NCBI GenBank assembly: GCA_021186555.1
Contig: JAJKFL010000237.1
Coordinates: forward strand, 38,155,258-38,219,257
From: Reticulitermes speratus
Taxonomy: Eukaryota > Arthropoda > Insecta > Blattodea > Rhinotermitidae
Length of the DNA: 64,000 nt
Direction of reading: 5' to 3'
The notes below the pieces were generated by a model. It searched no databases. It was not told the DNA's origin and was given only the letters and a program-made list of their open reading frames with translations. Made by a program: the position numbers and the translations under genes. Of the stretch, positions 1-10,116 are shown piece after piece (position 1 is the first letter of the stretch; each line of letters starts with the position of its first letter).

Positions 1-236
1 CAGGGGATGGGAGAGGCTTCAGTTTGCTTAGCAATTACAAGAAGCAATGATCGAACGCGTAGGCGTAGTGGCGACGCGATCTAGGCTTGTATTCGGAAGA
101 TATCTGGCTCGAATTTCGACAGGGTTATCCGGATATCCTGACTTAAATTTTTGTGATTTGCTTCAGTTTCTCTGTACAAATTCAGGGTTAAAACAGGGCC
201 CCTTCCCCATAAGGTTGTTCGTATTTTATCATTCAT
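1..236. other. No recognisable feature
   Basis: No gene, tRNA-like box or repeat unit that I recognise. Short open frames on both strands have no recognisable composition or motif. Confidence 0.5.
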
Positions 237-600
237 AGGGAGCCTCGATAGATCAGTCGGTATAGCGACAGGCTGCACATTCCGGGGCTCGAATCCCGTC
301 AGGGTCAAGAGTTTTTTCTTCTGCCCGAAACGTCCAGACTGGTTCTGGTGCCCTAACCTCCTACTCAGTATGTACCGCTGTTCTTTTCCGGGGCTAAAAC
401 GGCGGGGGCGTGATGTTTACCACTCCCGTCTATCTAGCGCCGAGGTTAAGAAAGAGTGGAGATATACGTCTACTTCCCCTACCTCCCCCATAGCGTGGAC
501 ACGGACAAAGTTACCTTCCACCTTTTTCAGTGGCGCTATACCTCTACTTCCCCTACCTCCCCCATAGCGTGGACAAGGACAAAGTTACCTTCCACCTTTT
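237..600 (+). mobile_element. SINE type D (tRNA-derived), near complete
   Basis: A tRNA-like head carries an A-box-like TCAGTCGGTATAGCG near 254 and a B-box-like GGGGCTCGAATCCC near 283. The body continues through CTTCTGCCCGAAACGTCC, GGGCTAAAACGGCGGGGGCG and ATCTAGCGCCGAGGTTAAG. The 3' part, CTACTTCCCCTACCTCCCCC to GGACAAAGTTACCTTCCACC, is present twice in tandem (about 470-530 and 540-600). The same body recurs at 3640, 9226, 31560, 34865, 43150 and 54912. Pol III transcription from the internal boxes is inferred from the family type. The tandem 3' end may be a local duplication. Confidence 0.7.
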
Positions 601-1075
601 TCAATCATCGTAACGTTTGGCGGTATGTGGACTGAACTGCAGTCAGCGTCGTTAAACAAGCAACAAAAGAACGAGTACTTCGTTACGAGGTCTTCAGGTT
701 TGTGGCTCCCATAGAGCTTCATCTGCCACAAAGTGTTCAAGTGCGATCCGCTCCATTACTTCCACAGATATTTCAACCCTTCAACGCTGGTCTCGGTGCA
801 CTGTACGGACATTTAATTCCCCAGATTCTGCCGGCCTGGATGCATTGTACTGTCGTGAATTTATTTGACTACGATCCTCAACTTTCTGTTATCCTTACCG
901 TAAATCGCGGCTAAGTATGCGCTGTGCCTGCTTCTTATAGGGACGTCTGCGGTCCAAACATCTGACAGCACGCCGGCTGTCTTCGGCGAGCTTTTTGTTC
1001 CTTATTTTCAATTCGTTGTTTACTAATGGCCATACCATTCGATTCCATATAGAGGGAGCTCGTGACGGCTGATCT
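601..1075. other. No recognisable feature
   Basis: Unique-looking sequence without a supported gene or repeat. Confidence 0.4.
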
Positions 1076-1206
1076 AAAAAGGTAAAGCAACCCCATTACA
1101 GGCCTAGACAGGCCCTTAGGGTCCAGGAGGTTGAGGCTCCCAGATTTCTAGACAATCGGCTCATGAAGGTGGTAAGGTTATCAGCCCTACGCACCGGCCG
1201 GCTTAT
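1076..1206 (-). mobile_element. SINE type B, 3' fragment
   Basis: On the minus strand it reads GGCCGGTGCGTAGGGCTG, then the segment for the 'AATCGG' region, then CCTCCTGGACCCTAAGGGCC and a TTTACC end. This matches the 3' halves of the type B SINEs at 20396 and 33327. The tRNA-like head is missing, so this is 5' truncated. Confidence 0.7.
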
Positions 1207-1249
1207 CTAAGCCACAAATAAATAGAATTAAATAAATATTTATTTATTT

Positions 1250-1570
1250 TCCCCCTTCTTCTTCTTCTTTGCATATCCACTTTGTTATTATCCGTTTCTT
1301 CCTTCCCTATTTTTCTTTATCCATTTTTTCTTTCTCCCGCTTGCTTTCTTTATTCGTATTTATTTTTCTCCTTTATTCTTCTTTGTCCTTATTAATTTTC
1401 TTGCAACGTTTTTCTTGCTTTACGAATTCCTCGTCTTTCTTTCTTTTCTTGTTTCATAATATTCCACTTTCAGTATTTCCCCCCTATGTCTGTATTTACT
1501 TCTTCTATTCTCACGTCCTTCCTTGTTGTTTCTGTTCATCCCTCTCTGCCCCATTTCCTCTCAGTACTCA
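1250..1570 (+). repeat. Pyrimidine-rich low-complexity tract
   Basis: About 300 bases dominated by T and C (CTTCTTCTTCTT, TTTCTCCTTTATTCTTC). The open frame across it encodes mostly Phe, Leu and Ser because of this composition and is not supported as a gene. Confidence 0.7.
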
Positions 1571-1697
1571 ACACTGTGACACTGAAGGCTCCTTGCTGAC
1601 GCATCGCCTGAGACTAGCGACTAGTTCACGCCATTACAAAAGGACATCGAAGGAGCAAGGACAAGGACACGTCTGTCACACCACAAGACGGCGTTAC

Positions 1698-2035
1698 TAG
1701 CTTACCTATTTGAACAATTTATACCAACAAATGCACACAGACATACAATGTCAGTGGTATCTTTTATTTATAACTTTCCCCAAATACGTATTTCGGCGTG
1801 CTTACATCACCATCTTCAGGGGGTCGTTTAAGTTTTTTAACATAGACCACTCTTTATAAAATACATCGTAACAGCCATAGTTACGCGTAGTCATAAGCAC
1901 GCCGAAATACGTATTGGGGAAAGCTATTAATAAAAGAAACTATTGACATTGTATGTCTGTGTGCATTGTTGGTATAAATTGTTCAATTAAGCAAAAATGC
2001 ACGGTGAATACAACGTAAAATATAGCTTACCTATT
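1698..2035 (+). mobile_element. Non-autonomous hammerhead PLE derivative with 13-bp TSD
   Basis: The element body (1711-2022) is flanked by TAGCTTACCTATT at 1698-1710 and 2023-2035. The left arm (TGAACAATTTATACCAAC, then AAATGCACACAGACATAC) is inverted at the right (GTATGTCTGTGTGCATTG, then GGTATAAATTGTTCA). A one-sided tail AAAAATGCACGGTGAATAC follows the right arm, as in the PLE at 25122-29007. GTGCATT (1971-1977) can pair with AATGCAC (1996-2002) to form a 3'-terminal hairpin. The left arm holds an antisense hammerhead. The right arm keeps only the second half (GCCGAAATACGTATTGGGG) because CTGAAGA is lost there. Confidence 0.85.
1778..1823 (-). ncRNA. Hammerhead ribozyme motif (left arm)
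   Basis: Minus strand: CCCC, core CTGAAGA, one extra T, stem II GGTG/CGCC, GAAA, then palindromic ATACGTAT, then an extra T and GGGG. Stem I is CCCC/GGGG (4 bp). One extra T sits next to the expected cleavage position compared with the copy at 61925, so activity is uncertain. Confidence 0.75.
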
Positions 2036-2185
2036 GTTGTAACTGAAGTCATGGTGCCTCCTTTCATTTCCTAATACTGTGAATTTTGAACTGTATCCCA
2101 ATAATGTGTAAAGACACTTTCGACTTCACAGTAAGCACACTACATCTCTGGTACATTGTTTTATGTGTTAAGGAAAATACTCTTT

Positions 2186-2393
2186 GAGATCTGCGCTCTT
2201 CTGGGGTATTACGCAGCGTCGAGTGGTAACCCTTTACCGACGCTTCGGGACAAAGTATCGGTGCCATCTTCAAGGTTCTTGGACTTCTTGACCTTTGGAA
2301 GATGGGACCGATACGTTTTCCCGAAACTTCGGTAAAGGATTACCATTCTACGCTGCGTAATACCCCAGAAGAACGCAGATCTCATCAGCATAG
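2186..2393. mobile_element. Foldback repeat, GGTAAA family (pair of arms)
   Basis: Left arm starts GAGATCTGCGCTCTTCTGGG and the right arm is its inverse, ending CCAGAAGAACGCAGATCTC. Each arm contains TTTACCGACG.TTCGGGAC or its reverse. The right arm reads GGAAGATGGGACCG, TTTTCCCGAAACTTCGG. This resembles a hammerhead layout (GAAGA, T, stem II GGGA/TCCC, GAAAC) but the core C3 position is T or altered. Other copies are at 15265, 29846, 49448 and 58853. Confidence 0.65.
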
Positions 2394-2982
2394 CGGAAGA
2401 CGTCTGAAATCACGGAAGTTACTTGTTAGTTGTTCTAAGAACCGTATGAACACTGAAGATGTTTCCTTTAATGTTAAAGTGGGTGGTACATATTGTAACC
2501 ACTAGCGTTCTAAAAATATTAAAGTAATCTGGACCCAAACGATGGATTTTCGGAGTACTTACGGGCATATCTCCATCCGCCTCATTGTCTCCAACACAGT
2601 TTGATGGAGAAGCCGATATGCCCATCAGATTATTGTCTTTCTGTAATGGAGCCTCTATATAGAGATTAGCTTCTGATATCATTGTCAAAGCGACTAGGTT
2701 GTCATGGCAACGTTGACGCCTGGTGACGTCGGTTGTCACATTGTGTAGGACGCAGGTCGCTAGAAACCCCAAGACCAGCATTGTTCTTGGAAGACACTGC
2801 AACGAGGTTTCGTGTATCTTTAGAAGGCCCTGTGTTAACCCTTTGTCGCACATCGCTTACTGTCTGTGCCATTTTCTTCAGTGGACAGTTCCTGTGCGGT
2901 TTGTCACACGGCGTGTCTGAGTTCTCACAATAGCGCTATCATTTCCCTCCATTAAAATAACCGCCTGGTAAGTGTAACAGCG
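2394..2982. other. Unassigned sequence
   Basis: A 144-codon minus-strand frame (2419-2853) and an overlapping plus-strand frame exist, but neither shows a domain I recognise. The region looks like an old repeat fragment. No feature is claimed. Confidence 0.4.
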
Positions 2983-3190
2983 GGGGACACTCGGTGGCGC
3001 AGTTTGTTGAGGCACTGCTCTACAATCCAGAAGGTCGCGGGTTCGATTCCCGATGGTGTCATTGGAATTTTTTATTGACATAATCCTTCCGGCGAAACTA
3101 TGGCCCTGAGGTCGACTCAGTCTCTAAAATAAATGAGTACCAGGGCTAGTTCCTAGGGGGTAAAGGTGGCCGGTGCGTAGGGCTGACAAC

Positions 3191-3396
3191 CTTACCACCT
3201 TTCTTTTCACATTATTATCACCGTGCATTTTGTTAAATAATAAGTTAATAATACGTTAATAATAAGTAGCAGAAGACAAGCCCCTGAAGATGGAACTTTA
3301 AAGTTCCGAAACACGTGTAGGGTGAGGGGAAATAGACCAGAATAAAATTGGTCAATATAGTGCATTCGTCGGTCTTATTATTGACTTACCACCTTT
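3191..3396 (-). mobile_element. Hammerhead PLE derivative inserted in a SINE, 12-bp TSD
   Basis: CTTACCACCTTT occurs at 3191-3202 and 3385-3396, flanking a 182-bp insert (3203-3384). On the minus strand the insert ends with the family tail (AAAATGCACGGTGA, then TAATAATGTG). It starts with the arm containing CGAATGCAC. Only the arm with the plus-strand hammerhead is kept; the sense arm next to the tail is deleted. It is the smallest copy here with a clean duplication. Its host SINE gives the pre-insertion sequence directly. Confidence 0.88.
3281..3322 (+). ncRNA. Hammerhead ribozyme motif
   Basis: CCC, CTGAAGA, T, GGAAC/GTTCC stem II with loop TTTAAA-type, GAAA, palindrome ACACGTGT, A, GGG. 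All invariant core residues (CTGANGA, GAAA, TA before the cleavage point) are present. Stem I is CCC/GGG. Expected cleavage is between A3319 and G3320. Confidence 0.85.
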
Positions 3397-3477
3397 ATTT
3401 GCCGATTGTCTTGAAATCTGGAAGCCTCAACCTCCTGGAACCCTCAGGGCCTGTCCAGGGAATTCTTTACCTTAGTG

Positions 3478-3548
3478 GTCGTGAAGCCTCGATAATGAGG
3501 GGGCCCTGGCCCACTAGGGGCTGTTGCGCTATGAAGGGGGGGGGTTTG
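3478..3548 (+). mobile_element. SINE type A, 3' fragment
   Basis: GTCGTGAAGCCTCGATAATG and GGCCCACTAGGGGCTGTT match the 3' end of the SINE at 49118-49372. The head is absent and the tail is a G-run rather than an A-run. Confidence 0.55.
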
Positions 3549-3639
3549 TAACGAAGACACAGCGTTTTATGTAAAGTGGGAACTGAAATTTAAAACAAAA
3601 GTAAAATTCACCCTATAACATGCCATGAAAGCCTAGGGG

Positions 3640-3880
3640 GGAGTATATGTATAGCTCTACTCTTTCTTTAACCTCGGCGCTAGATGGGGGTGGGTGGTCA
3701 AAGCCAAGCCCCAGCTACTTTACCACCAGGAAAGAGACCCGGTATCCACTGTTTAGGGGGATGGGTGGGCCTCAGGGCAGGTCTGGACTGGTACGGAACA
3801 TCTCGCCGCCACCGGGATTCGATCCCCGGACCCTTCAGTGAGTAGCGAGTCGCTGTACCGACTACGCTATCCCGGTCCGC
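3640..3880 (-). mobile_element. SINE type D, near complete
   Basis: Read on the minus strand: tRNA-like head with GGGGATCGAATCCC (B box), then the CCAGTCCAGACCTG region, ACCGGGTCTCTTTCCTGG, TAGCTGGGGCTTGG and CATCTAGCGCCGAGGTTAAA. It matches the copy at 237-600. Confidence 0.7.
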
Positions 3881-4424
3881 GAAATTTTAAGAAATGTTAT
3901 TTAAATTAATTTCGGACTTCAAAATGTTAAGTGACATGATGCCGCCCCCACCTCAGAAGTTCGTGCAACAACTGTGTCATTACTGCTTGTAGGGATGCAG
4001 AAAGGGCGGACTTTCAGTTGATATCCAGTGGCATAAAACTTTGCAATGTGGAAGATTACAGACTTTGGATTGCGATGCCGTGTTCGTTGTTAAGCGGTGT
4101 TTCGAGGAAGCTTGGTCCGTCCATGTGCTGGCAGTCATTTTTTTTTGGTTGCTCTGTAAACGAAAGCATTAAGCTCCTCCGAAACTCTGGTAACAACTTA
4201 CCAATCAAAATGTCGTCATACTTCGGAGACTTGTGATGTACGGCAACAGTGCTGTCAAAACCTCAAACGGAGGTTCTTAGTACACTTCGTCAAAAGGAAC
4301 AGTTGATTCAGAAGCTGAAATAATATATACATAAATGTACAAATATTGTCGTTATTAGTATTATTATTAATATTAGTAGCAGTAGTAGTAGTAGTAGTAG
4401 TGTGGTAGCAGTAGTGTTGGGAGA
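3881..4424. other. No gene; short (AGT)n microsatellite
   Basis: Unique-looking sequence. The only structure I see is a trinucleotide run of TAG/AGT units around 4372-4402. Confidence 0.5.
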
Positions 4425-4680
4425 GCAGCGGTTCATACACGGTTTTGTTGGGGAAACCTGAGGGAAACAACCACTCGGAAGACATGGGCGTAGATGGGAG
4501 GATAATATTAAAATGTATATTAAAGAAATCGGTTAGATGAGTATGAACTGGATTGATCTGGCTCAGGATGACAGGTGGCGGGCTGTTGTTAAGACGGTAG
4601 TGAACTTTCAGCTTCTATAAAATGCGGGGAATTTCTTGATTAGCTGAGGAACGGTTGGCTCCTCAAGAAGGACTCTGCTT
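4425..4680 (+). mobile_element. LINE 3' end (GRPRRRW type)
   Basis: Decayed coding sequence for the C-terminal part of the LINE family best preserved at 53040-54015 (TTTTGTTGGGGAAACCTGAG, GATGGGAGGATAATATTAAA, CTGGATTGATCTGGCTCAGG). It ends with TGGAGTTAGTTAGTT, the usual 3' tail of this family. Frameshifts and substitutions make it non-functional. Confidence 0.7.
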
Positions 4681-5213
4681 TATGGAGTTAGTTAGTTGGT
4701 TGATTGGTTAGTTAGTTGCTTAGTTGGTTAGTTAATTTAGTTTAGTTGATTAGTTGGTTGGTTAGTTATTTCCTTAGTTGGTTTGTTAGTTGGTTTGTTT
4801 ACTTTAGCTTAGTCGGTTAGTTAATTGGTTAGTTAATTTAGTTTAGTTGGTTGGTTAGTTATTTGCTTAGTTGGTTAGATAGTTGGTTCGTTTACTTTAG
4901 CTTAGTCGGTTAGTTAGTTAATTTAGTTTAGTTGGTTAGTTGGTTGGTTGGTTAGTTATTTGCTTAGTTGGTTAGTTAGTTGGTTCGTTTATTTTAGCTT
5001 AGTCAGTTAGTTAGTTAATTTAGTTTACTTGGTTAGTTAGTTGGTTAGTTATTTGCTTAGTTGGTTAGTTAGTTGGTTCGTTTACTTTAGCTTAGTCGGT
5101 TAGTTAGTTGGTTAGTTAGTTAATTTAGTTAAGTTGGTTGGTTAGTTATTTGCTTAGTTGGTTCGTTTACTTTAGCTTAGTCAGTTAGTTAGTTAGTTGG
5201 TTGGTTAGTTAGC
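4681..5213 (+). repeat. (GTTA/GTTG)n minisatellite grown from a LINE tail
   Basis: About 530 bp of TTAG, TTGG and TTTAGTTTAGTTGG blocks with a longer repeat containing TCGTTTACTTTAGCTTAGTC. It starts exactly at the (GTTA)n tail of the LINE fragment to its left. Other copies of this LINE have only about 5-6 GTTA units (30667-30692). Confidence 0.85.
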
Positions 5214-5325
5214 AATCGCAGTAGTAGTACGAGTAGTTGCTGTACCGTTAACAAAGCTCGTGTCCAAGTGCCAGGCATTTTGCACTCGACATTCCAATCC
5301 TCTGTCAGCAATAGATAGCCTAGCG

Positions 5326-8070
5326 ACCTGACTATCCCAGTCTCTACCTGACTATCCCAGTCTCTACCTGACTATCCTAGTCTCTACCTGACTATCCCAG
5401 TCTACCTGACTATCCCAGTCTCTACCTGACTATCCCAGTCTCTACCTGACTATCACAGTCTCTACCTGACTATCCCAGTCTCTACGTGACTATCCCAGTC
5501 TCTACGTGACCATCCCAGTCTCTACGTGACTATCCCAGTCTCTACCTGACTATCCCAGTCTCTACCTGACTATCCCAGTCTCTACCTGACTATCCCAGTC
5601 TCTACCTGACTATCCCAGTCTCTACCTGACTATCCCAGTCTCTACCTGACTATCCCAGTCTCTACCTGACTATCCCAGTCTCTACCTGACTATCCCAGTC
5701 TCTACCTGACTATCCCAGTCTCTACCTGACTCTCCCAGTCTCTACCTGACTATCCCAGTCTCTACCTGACTATCCCAGTCTCTACCTGACTATCCCAGTC
5801 TCTACCTGACTATCCCAGTCTCTACGTGACTATCCCAGTCTCTACGTGACTATCCCAGTCTCTACCTGACTATCCCAGTCTCTACCTGACTATCCCAGTC
5901 TCTACCTGACTATCCCAGTCTCTACCTGACTATCCCAGTCTCTACCTGACTATCCCAGTCTACTGATACCGTCTCTACCTGATATCCCAGTCTCTACCTG
6001 ACTATCCCAGTCTCTACCTGACTATCCCAGTCTCTACCTGACTATCCAGTCTCTACCTGACTATCCCAGTCTCTACCTGACTATCCAGTCTCTATCTGAC
6101 TATCCCAGTCTCTACCTGACTATCCCAGTCTCTACCTGACTATCCCAGTCTCTACATGACTATCACCAGTCTCTACCTGACTATCCCAGTCTCTACCTGA
6201 CTATCCCAGTCTCTACCTGACTATGCCAGTCTCTACCTGACTATCCAGTCTCTATCTGACTATCCCAGTCTCTACCTGACTATCCAGTCTCTATCTGACT
6301 ATCCCAGTCTCTACCTGACTATCCCAGTCTCTACCTGACTATCCCGTCTCTACCTGACTATCCCAGTCTCTACCTGACTATCCCAGTCTCTACTACTGAC
6401 TATCCCAGTCTCTACCTGACTATCCCAGTCTCTACCTGACTATCCCAGTCTCTACACTGACTCATCCCAGTCTCTACCTGACTTCCAGTCCATCTGACAT
6501 CCAGTCTCTACCTGACTATCCCAGTCTCTACCTGACTATCCCAGTCTCTACCTGACTATCCCAGTCTCTACTGACTATACCCCTAATGTCTCTACCTGAC
6601 TATCCCAGTCTCTATCCTGACTATACCCAGTCTCTACCTGACTATCCAGTCTACGTTCCTCTCTACCTGACTATCCCAGTCTCTACCTGACTATCCCAGT
6701 CTCTACCTGACTATCCGCCAGATCTCTTACCTGACTATCCCAGTCCCCTCTTACCTGACTATCCCAGTCTCTACCTGACTATCCCAGTCTCTACCTGACT
6801 ATCCCAGTCTTCTTACCCTCATGACTATCCCAGTCTCTACCTGACTATCCCAGTCTCTACCTGACTATCCCAGTCTCTACTGACTCCAGTCTCTACCTGA
6901 CTATCCCAGTCTCTACTACCTGTACTATTCCAGTCTCTACCTGACTATCCCAGTCTCTACCTGACTATCCAGTCTCTCACTACATCTCTACTGACTATCC
7001 AGTCTCTACCTGACTATCCCAGTCTCTACCTGACTTCCCAGTCTCTACCTGACTATCCCAGTCTCTACCTGACTATCCCAGTCTCTACCTGACTATCCCA
7101 GTCTCTACCTGACTATCCCAGTCTCTACCTGACTATCCCAGTCTCTACCTGACTATCCAGTTCATCTACCTGACTATCCCAGTCTCTACCTGACTATCCC
7201 AGTCTCTACCTGACTATCCCAGTCTCTACCTGACTATCCCAGTCTCTACCTGACTATCCCAGTCTCTACCTGACTATCCCAGTCTCTACCTGACTATCCC
7301 AGTCTCTACCTGACTATCCCAGTCTCTACCTGACTATCCAGTCTCTACCTGACTATCCCAGTCCTACTGACTATATCCACTGACTATTCCCAGTCTCTAT
7401 CCTGACTATCCCAGTCTCTACCTGACTATCCCAGTCTCTACTCTATCCAGTCTTACTGACTATGCCCAGTCTCTACCTGACTATGCCAGTCTCTACTGAC
7501 TATCCCAGTCTCTACCTGACTATCCCAGTCTCTATCTGACTATCCCAGTCTCTACCTGACTATCCAGTCTCTACTGACTATCCCATCTCTACCTGACTAT
7601 CCCAGTCTCTACTGACTATCCAGTCTCTACCTGACTATCCCAGTCTCTACCTGACTATGCCAGTCTCTACCTGACTATGCCAGTCTCTATCTGACTATCC
7701 CAGTCTCTACCTGACTATGCCAGTCTCTACCTGACTATGCCAGTCTCTATCTGACTATCCCAGTCTCTACCTGACTATCCCAGTCTCTACCTGACTATCC
7801 CAGTCTCTACTCTATTCCCAGTCTCTACCTGACTATCCCAGTCTCTACCTGACTATCCCAGTCTCTATCTGACTATCCCAGTCTCTACCTGACTATGCCA
7901 GTCTCTATCTGACTATCCCAGTCTCTACCTGACTATGCCAGTCTCTATCTGACTATCCCAGTCTCTACCTGACTATCCCAGTCTCTACCTGACTATGCCA
8001 GTCTCTACCTGACTATGCCAGTCTCTACCTGACTATGCCAGTCTCTACCCGACTATCCCAGTCTCTACCC
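5326..8070 (+). repeat. 20-bp minisatellite, about 135 copies
   Basis: Tandem TCTACCTGACTATCCCAGTC units over about 2.7 kb. The blocks up to 5960 and at about 7100-7330 are near perfect. Between about 5960 and 7640 there are many units of 17-26 bp with small insertions and deletions. Variants include CTACGTGAC, CTATCTGAC and TATGCCAG. Some of the irregularity may be sequencing error in a long-read assembly. Not coding. Confidence 0.95.
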
Positions 8071-8470
8071 TGCGACCAGAATTTTTCCCCTTTCCGTTTT
8101 TAATCAAGAATTCATCAGCAGCAATGAACATCTTAATCACTGCGGTCCACTATTGATCCTGCAGCAGATACTTTTCTCTGCGGAAAACTTCGCCGTAGTC
8201 TTCCTCAATATTCTAGCGAAATGCCAAAATTAGTGTTGCAAGATAACTGAAGTTCTTAATTATGTAATTTTCTTAATATTCCTGTTAACTTCTCCCCCCC
8301 CCCCACCCCACACTCCATTTCTGAATATTCACCCTGCTCTCGAGCATCGTCAACATACATTGCCCTCATATAACGACAGACACAGTTTCACTAACTGGCT
8401 GTAAGACTACATGGAACAGAGTCCTTGAGACGATAATACTTCTGCAGCTAATCACATTATCATCATTTGA
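8071..8470. other. No recognisable feature
   Basis: Unique-looking sequence after the minisatellite, with a C-run at 8296. Confidence 0.4.
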
Positions 8471-8479
8471 CGCGATCCC

Positions 8480-8690
8480 AGATTCATAACCATGTTCACA
8501 GGGGCTCACCACTGGTATCCTGAGCCATGTGAACCCAATCCGTATCCTATTTTTTTAAAATAATTTTTAATATTATTCTTCCATCTACGACTAGGTTTTC
8601 CAAGCATTCCCTTTACTGCAGATCCTCTCACCAGAACCACGTAATGCATTTAACTGCTATCCCGTAATGGTCACATGCCCCTTCCATCAC
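8480..8690 (-). mobile_element. LINE remnant (GRPRRRW type)
   Basis: On the minus strand it keeps a decayed GATGGAAGAATAATATTA stretch and a reverse of CCTGAGCCATGTGAACCCAA, which corresponds to the DWIDLAQ region of the LINE at 53040-54015. Strongly diverged. Confidence 0.45.
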
Positions 8691-8839
8691 AGACGCAGAT
8701 CCACACACAAAACAAGTTTCATAATTACACTTCAGCATGTTTTGATCTTTGATTTTGATCAAATATAAAATTATTTGATAAGAGAACTACAGGGTTTATC
8801 TGTTCTTACGTGAGTTTTGATGTTCTGACTGAGATAAGT

Positions 8840-9025
8840 GTCAATATTACGGTCTTTGGAGATGTGACGACGTGTAGTTTGGCAGTAGGTACAGACATTT
8901 CGCAGGAACCTGCTGCCTCCTTCCTCAGGGTAACTGTGACACTTGATACAAAGACTGCAGGTCCCCATCGTAAGGTTAGTACCTATCTACAAAGCTACAC
9001 GTCATCACATCCCAGAAGACGGTAA
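8840..9025. mobile_element. Foldback repeat, GTC|GGT hammerhead-like family
   Basis: Left arm GATGTGACGACGTGTAG...ACATTTCGCAGGAACCTGC; right arm TAGTACCTATCTAC...CGTCATCACATCCCAGAAG. On the minus strand the left arm has ACC, CTGAGGA, A, then GCGAAATGTC, a decayed hammerhead. Family consensus from copies here: ACC CTGAAGA T GGAGG..CCTCC GAAACGTC GGT, then CTACC, then CACGGCGTCACATCCCAG. Confidence 0.6.
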
Positions 9026-9225
9026 CGATTATGGTCACCGTCAAGGTAATGTGATATATCTCACAACCCACTTCACTGCTAACCGAGGTTTATTGGCGTG
9101 AAAGTGTATGGTTGTGCGAATGTTTTGGAGAAACCTGCTAGTCTCCTGGTTAGAAGTGTAGCCAGTCAGTGAGTGGTGCGTTAATCATGTCACATTTTCT
9201 AGCAACATCGATAGGAGTAGGAATA

Positions 9226-9745
9226 ACCTATATATAGTGACTAGGCTACAGGCAGAACGTTCCGGGGTTCGAATCCCGGCAGAAGCAAAAGATTTTTCTC
9301 TTCTCCAAGATGTCCAGAACGACTCTGGGGCCCACCCAGCCTCCTATTCAATGGGTATCGGAGTTCATTTCCGGGGATGAAGCGGCCAGGGCTTGAAGTT
9401 GATTACTTACCTTCATCTAGTTTTTTTTTCAATGGCTCCACAGCCCCTTGCGGGCCTAGGCCGCCTAATTTTCCGAGGATTCACGATCACAATTTAGACA
9501 CACCACACTCGGTAGTACTCCCCTGGACGAGTGATCAGCCCGTCGCAGGGACCTCTACCTGACAAAACACAACACTCACAAGAGACAGACATCCATGTCC
9601 TAGGCGGGATTCGAACCCACAATCCCAGTAAGCGAGCGGCCGTAGACCGACGCCTTCCTCCATTTAGTACCCAGGTTAAAAATAAATGGAGCTATACCCC
9701 TACTCCCCCTATATGTCTTCGTGGAGTGGACAGGGACACCTTTAC
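9226..9745 (+). mobile_element. SINE type D, interrupted by a type A SINE
   Basis: Head and body (GTTCCGGGGTTCGAATCCCG, GGGGATGAAGCGGCCAGGGC) run to about 9421. The 3' part (TACCCAGGTTAAAAATAAAT, GGACAGGGACACCTTTACC) resumes near 9652. The break falls in CATCTAGT (left) and CATTTAGT (right), consistent with a short duplication made by the inserted SINE. Confidence 0.75.
9422..9650 (-). mobile_element. SINE type A (tRNA-derived), inserted in SINE D
   Basis: Minus strand: tRNA-like head with GCGGTCTACGGCCGCTCGC-like sequence and GTGGGTTCGAATCCCGCC (B box). The body contains GGGCTGATCACTCGTCC and GTACTACCGAGTGTGGTGTG. The tail is GGCCCGCAAGGGGCTGTGG followed by an A-run (T-run at 9420-9429). 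The long variable region between the boxes suggests a leucine- or serine-tRNA origin. Confidence 0.75.
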
Positions 9746-9899
9746 CTTTACCCACGTTGCTTGCTCTTATGCTTATTGCCCCGTTTGTCCCTGCAATAAA
9801 ACAGCCCTTTAAAGGGACTTTATTCCACACTAGCTCATGTACAGTCTAATACGTCTGCTCCTATATACCACGTTTCAATTTTTCCACTCGGCTGATTCT

Positions 9900-9950
9900 T
9901 CCACCCTGAAGACAGAAGCAGTAACTTTCTCCAAAACTTTGGAAACAGCT
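9900..9950 (+). ncRNA. Hammerhead relic
   Basis: CACCCTGAAGACAGAAGCAG and TTTCTCCAAAACTTTGG keep the CTGAAGA core, but the GAAA box has decayed to CAAAA. The sequence is related to the right arm at 10984-11024. Confidence 0.4.
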
Positions 9951-10054
9951 TATTCCAGTAAATTCTAAAAGGTTCTGACGACGGTACGTAACATTGAGAA
10001 CTAATGGGTTTCTGGACTTTGTCCATAGTCCGGAAATCTAAAGTAACTAGATAA

Positions 10055-10095
10055 CACGACGTTTCGGAAACTGGATTTGCTTCCGTCCTCAGGTG
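10055..10095 (-). ncRNA. Hammerhead ribozyme motif (left arm)
   Basis: Minus strand: CAC, CTGAGGA, C, GGAA/TTCC stem II, GAAA, CGT, C, then GTG. Stem I is CAC/GTG. The ACGT at helix III is palindromic and too short to fold alone. Cleavage would follow GTC. Confidence 0.7.
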
Positions 10096-10116
10096 AAGGG
10101 GGAGTGGACACCTACT

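Larger units (their letters stand above)
2983..3476 (+). mobile_element. SINE type B, split by a later insertion
   Basis: The tRNA-like head has TGGCGCAGTTTGTTGAGGC (A box region) and GCGGGTTCGATTCCCG (B box). The body runs GACATAATCCTTCCGG, GGTCGACTCAG, GTAAAGGTGGCCGGTGCG. It breaks at 3202 and resumes at 3385/3397 with GCCGATTGTC, CTCAACCTCCTGGAACCC and GGGCCTGTCCAGGGA. The intervening 182 bp is a hammerhead element with a 12-bp target-site duplication, so the SINE is the older insertion. Confidence 0.85.

Noticed and set aside
1269-1700. 143-codon Phe/Leu-rich frame
   Set aside because: Pyrimidine-rich low-complexity DNA; no signal peptide or domain pattern beyond composition.
2419-2853. 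144-codon minus-strand frame
   Set aside because: No motif, no splice context, and an equally open frame on the opposite strand.
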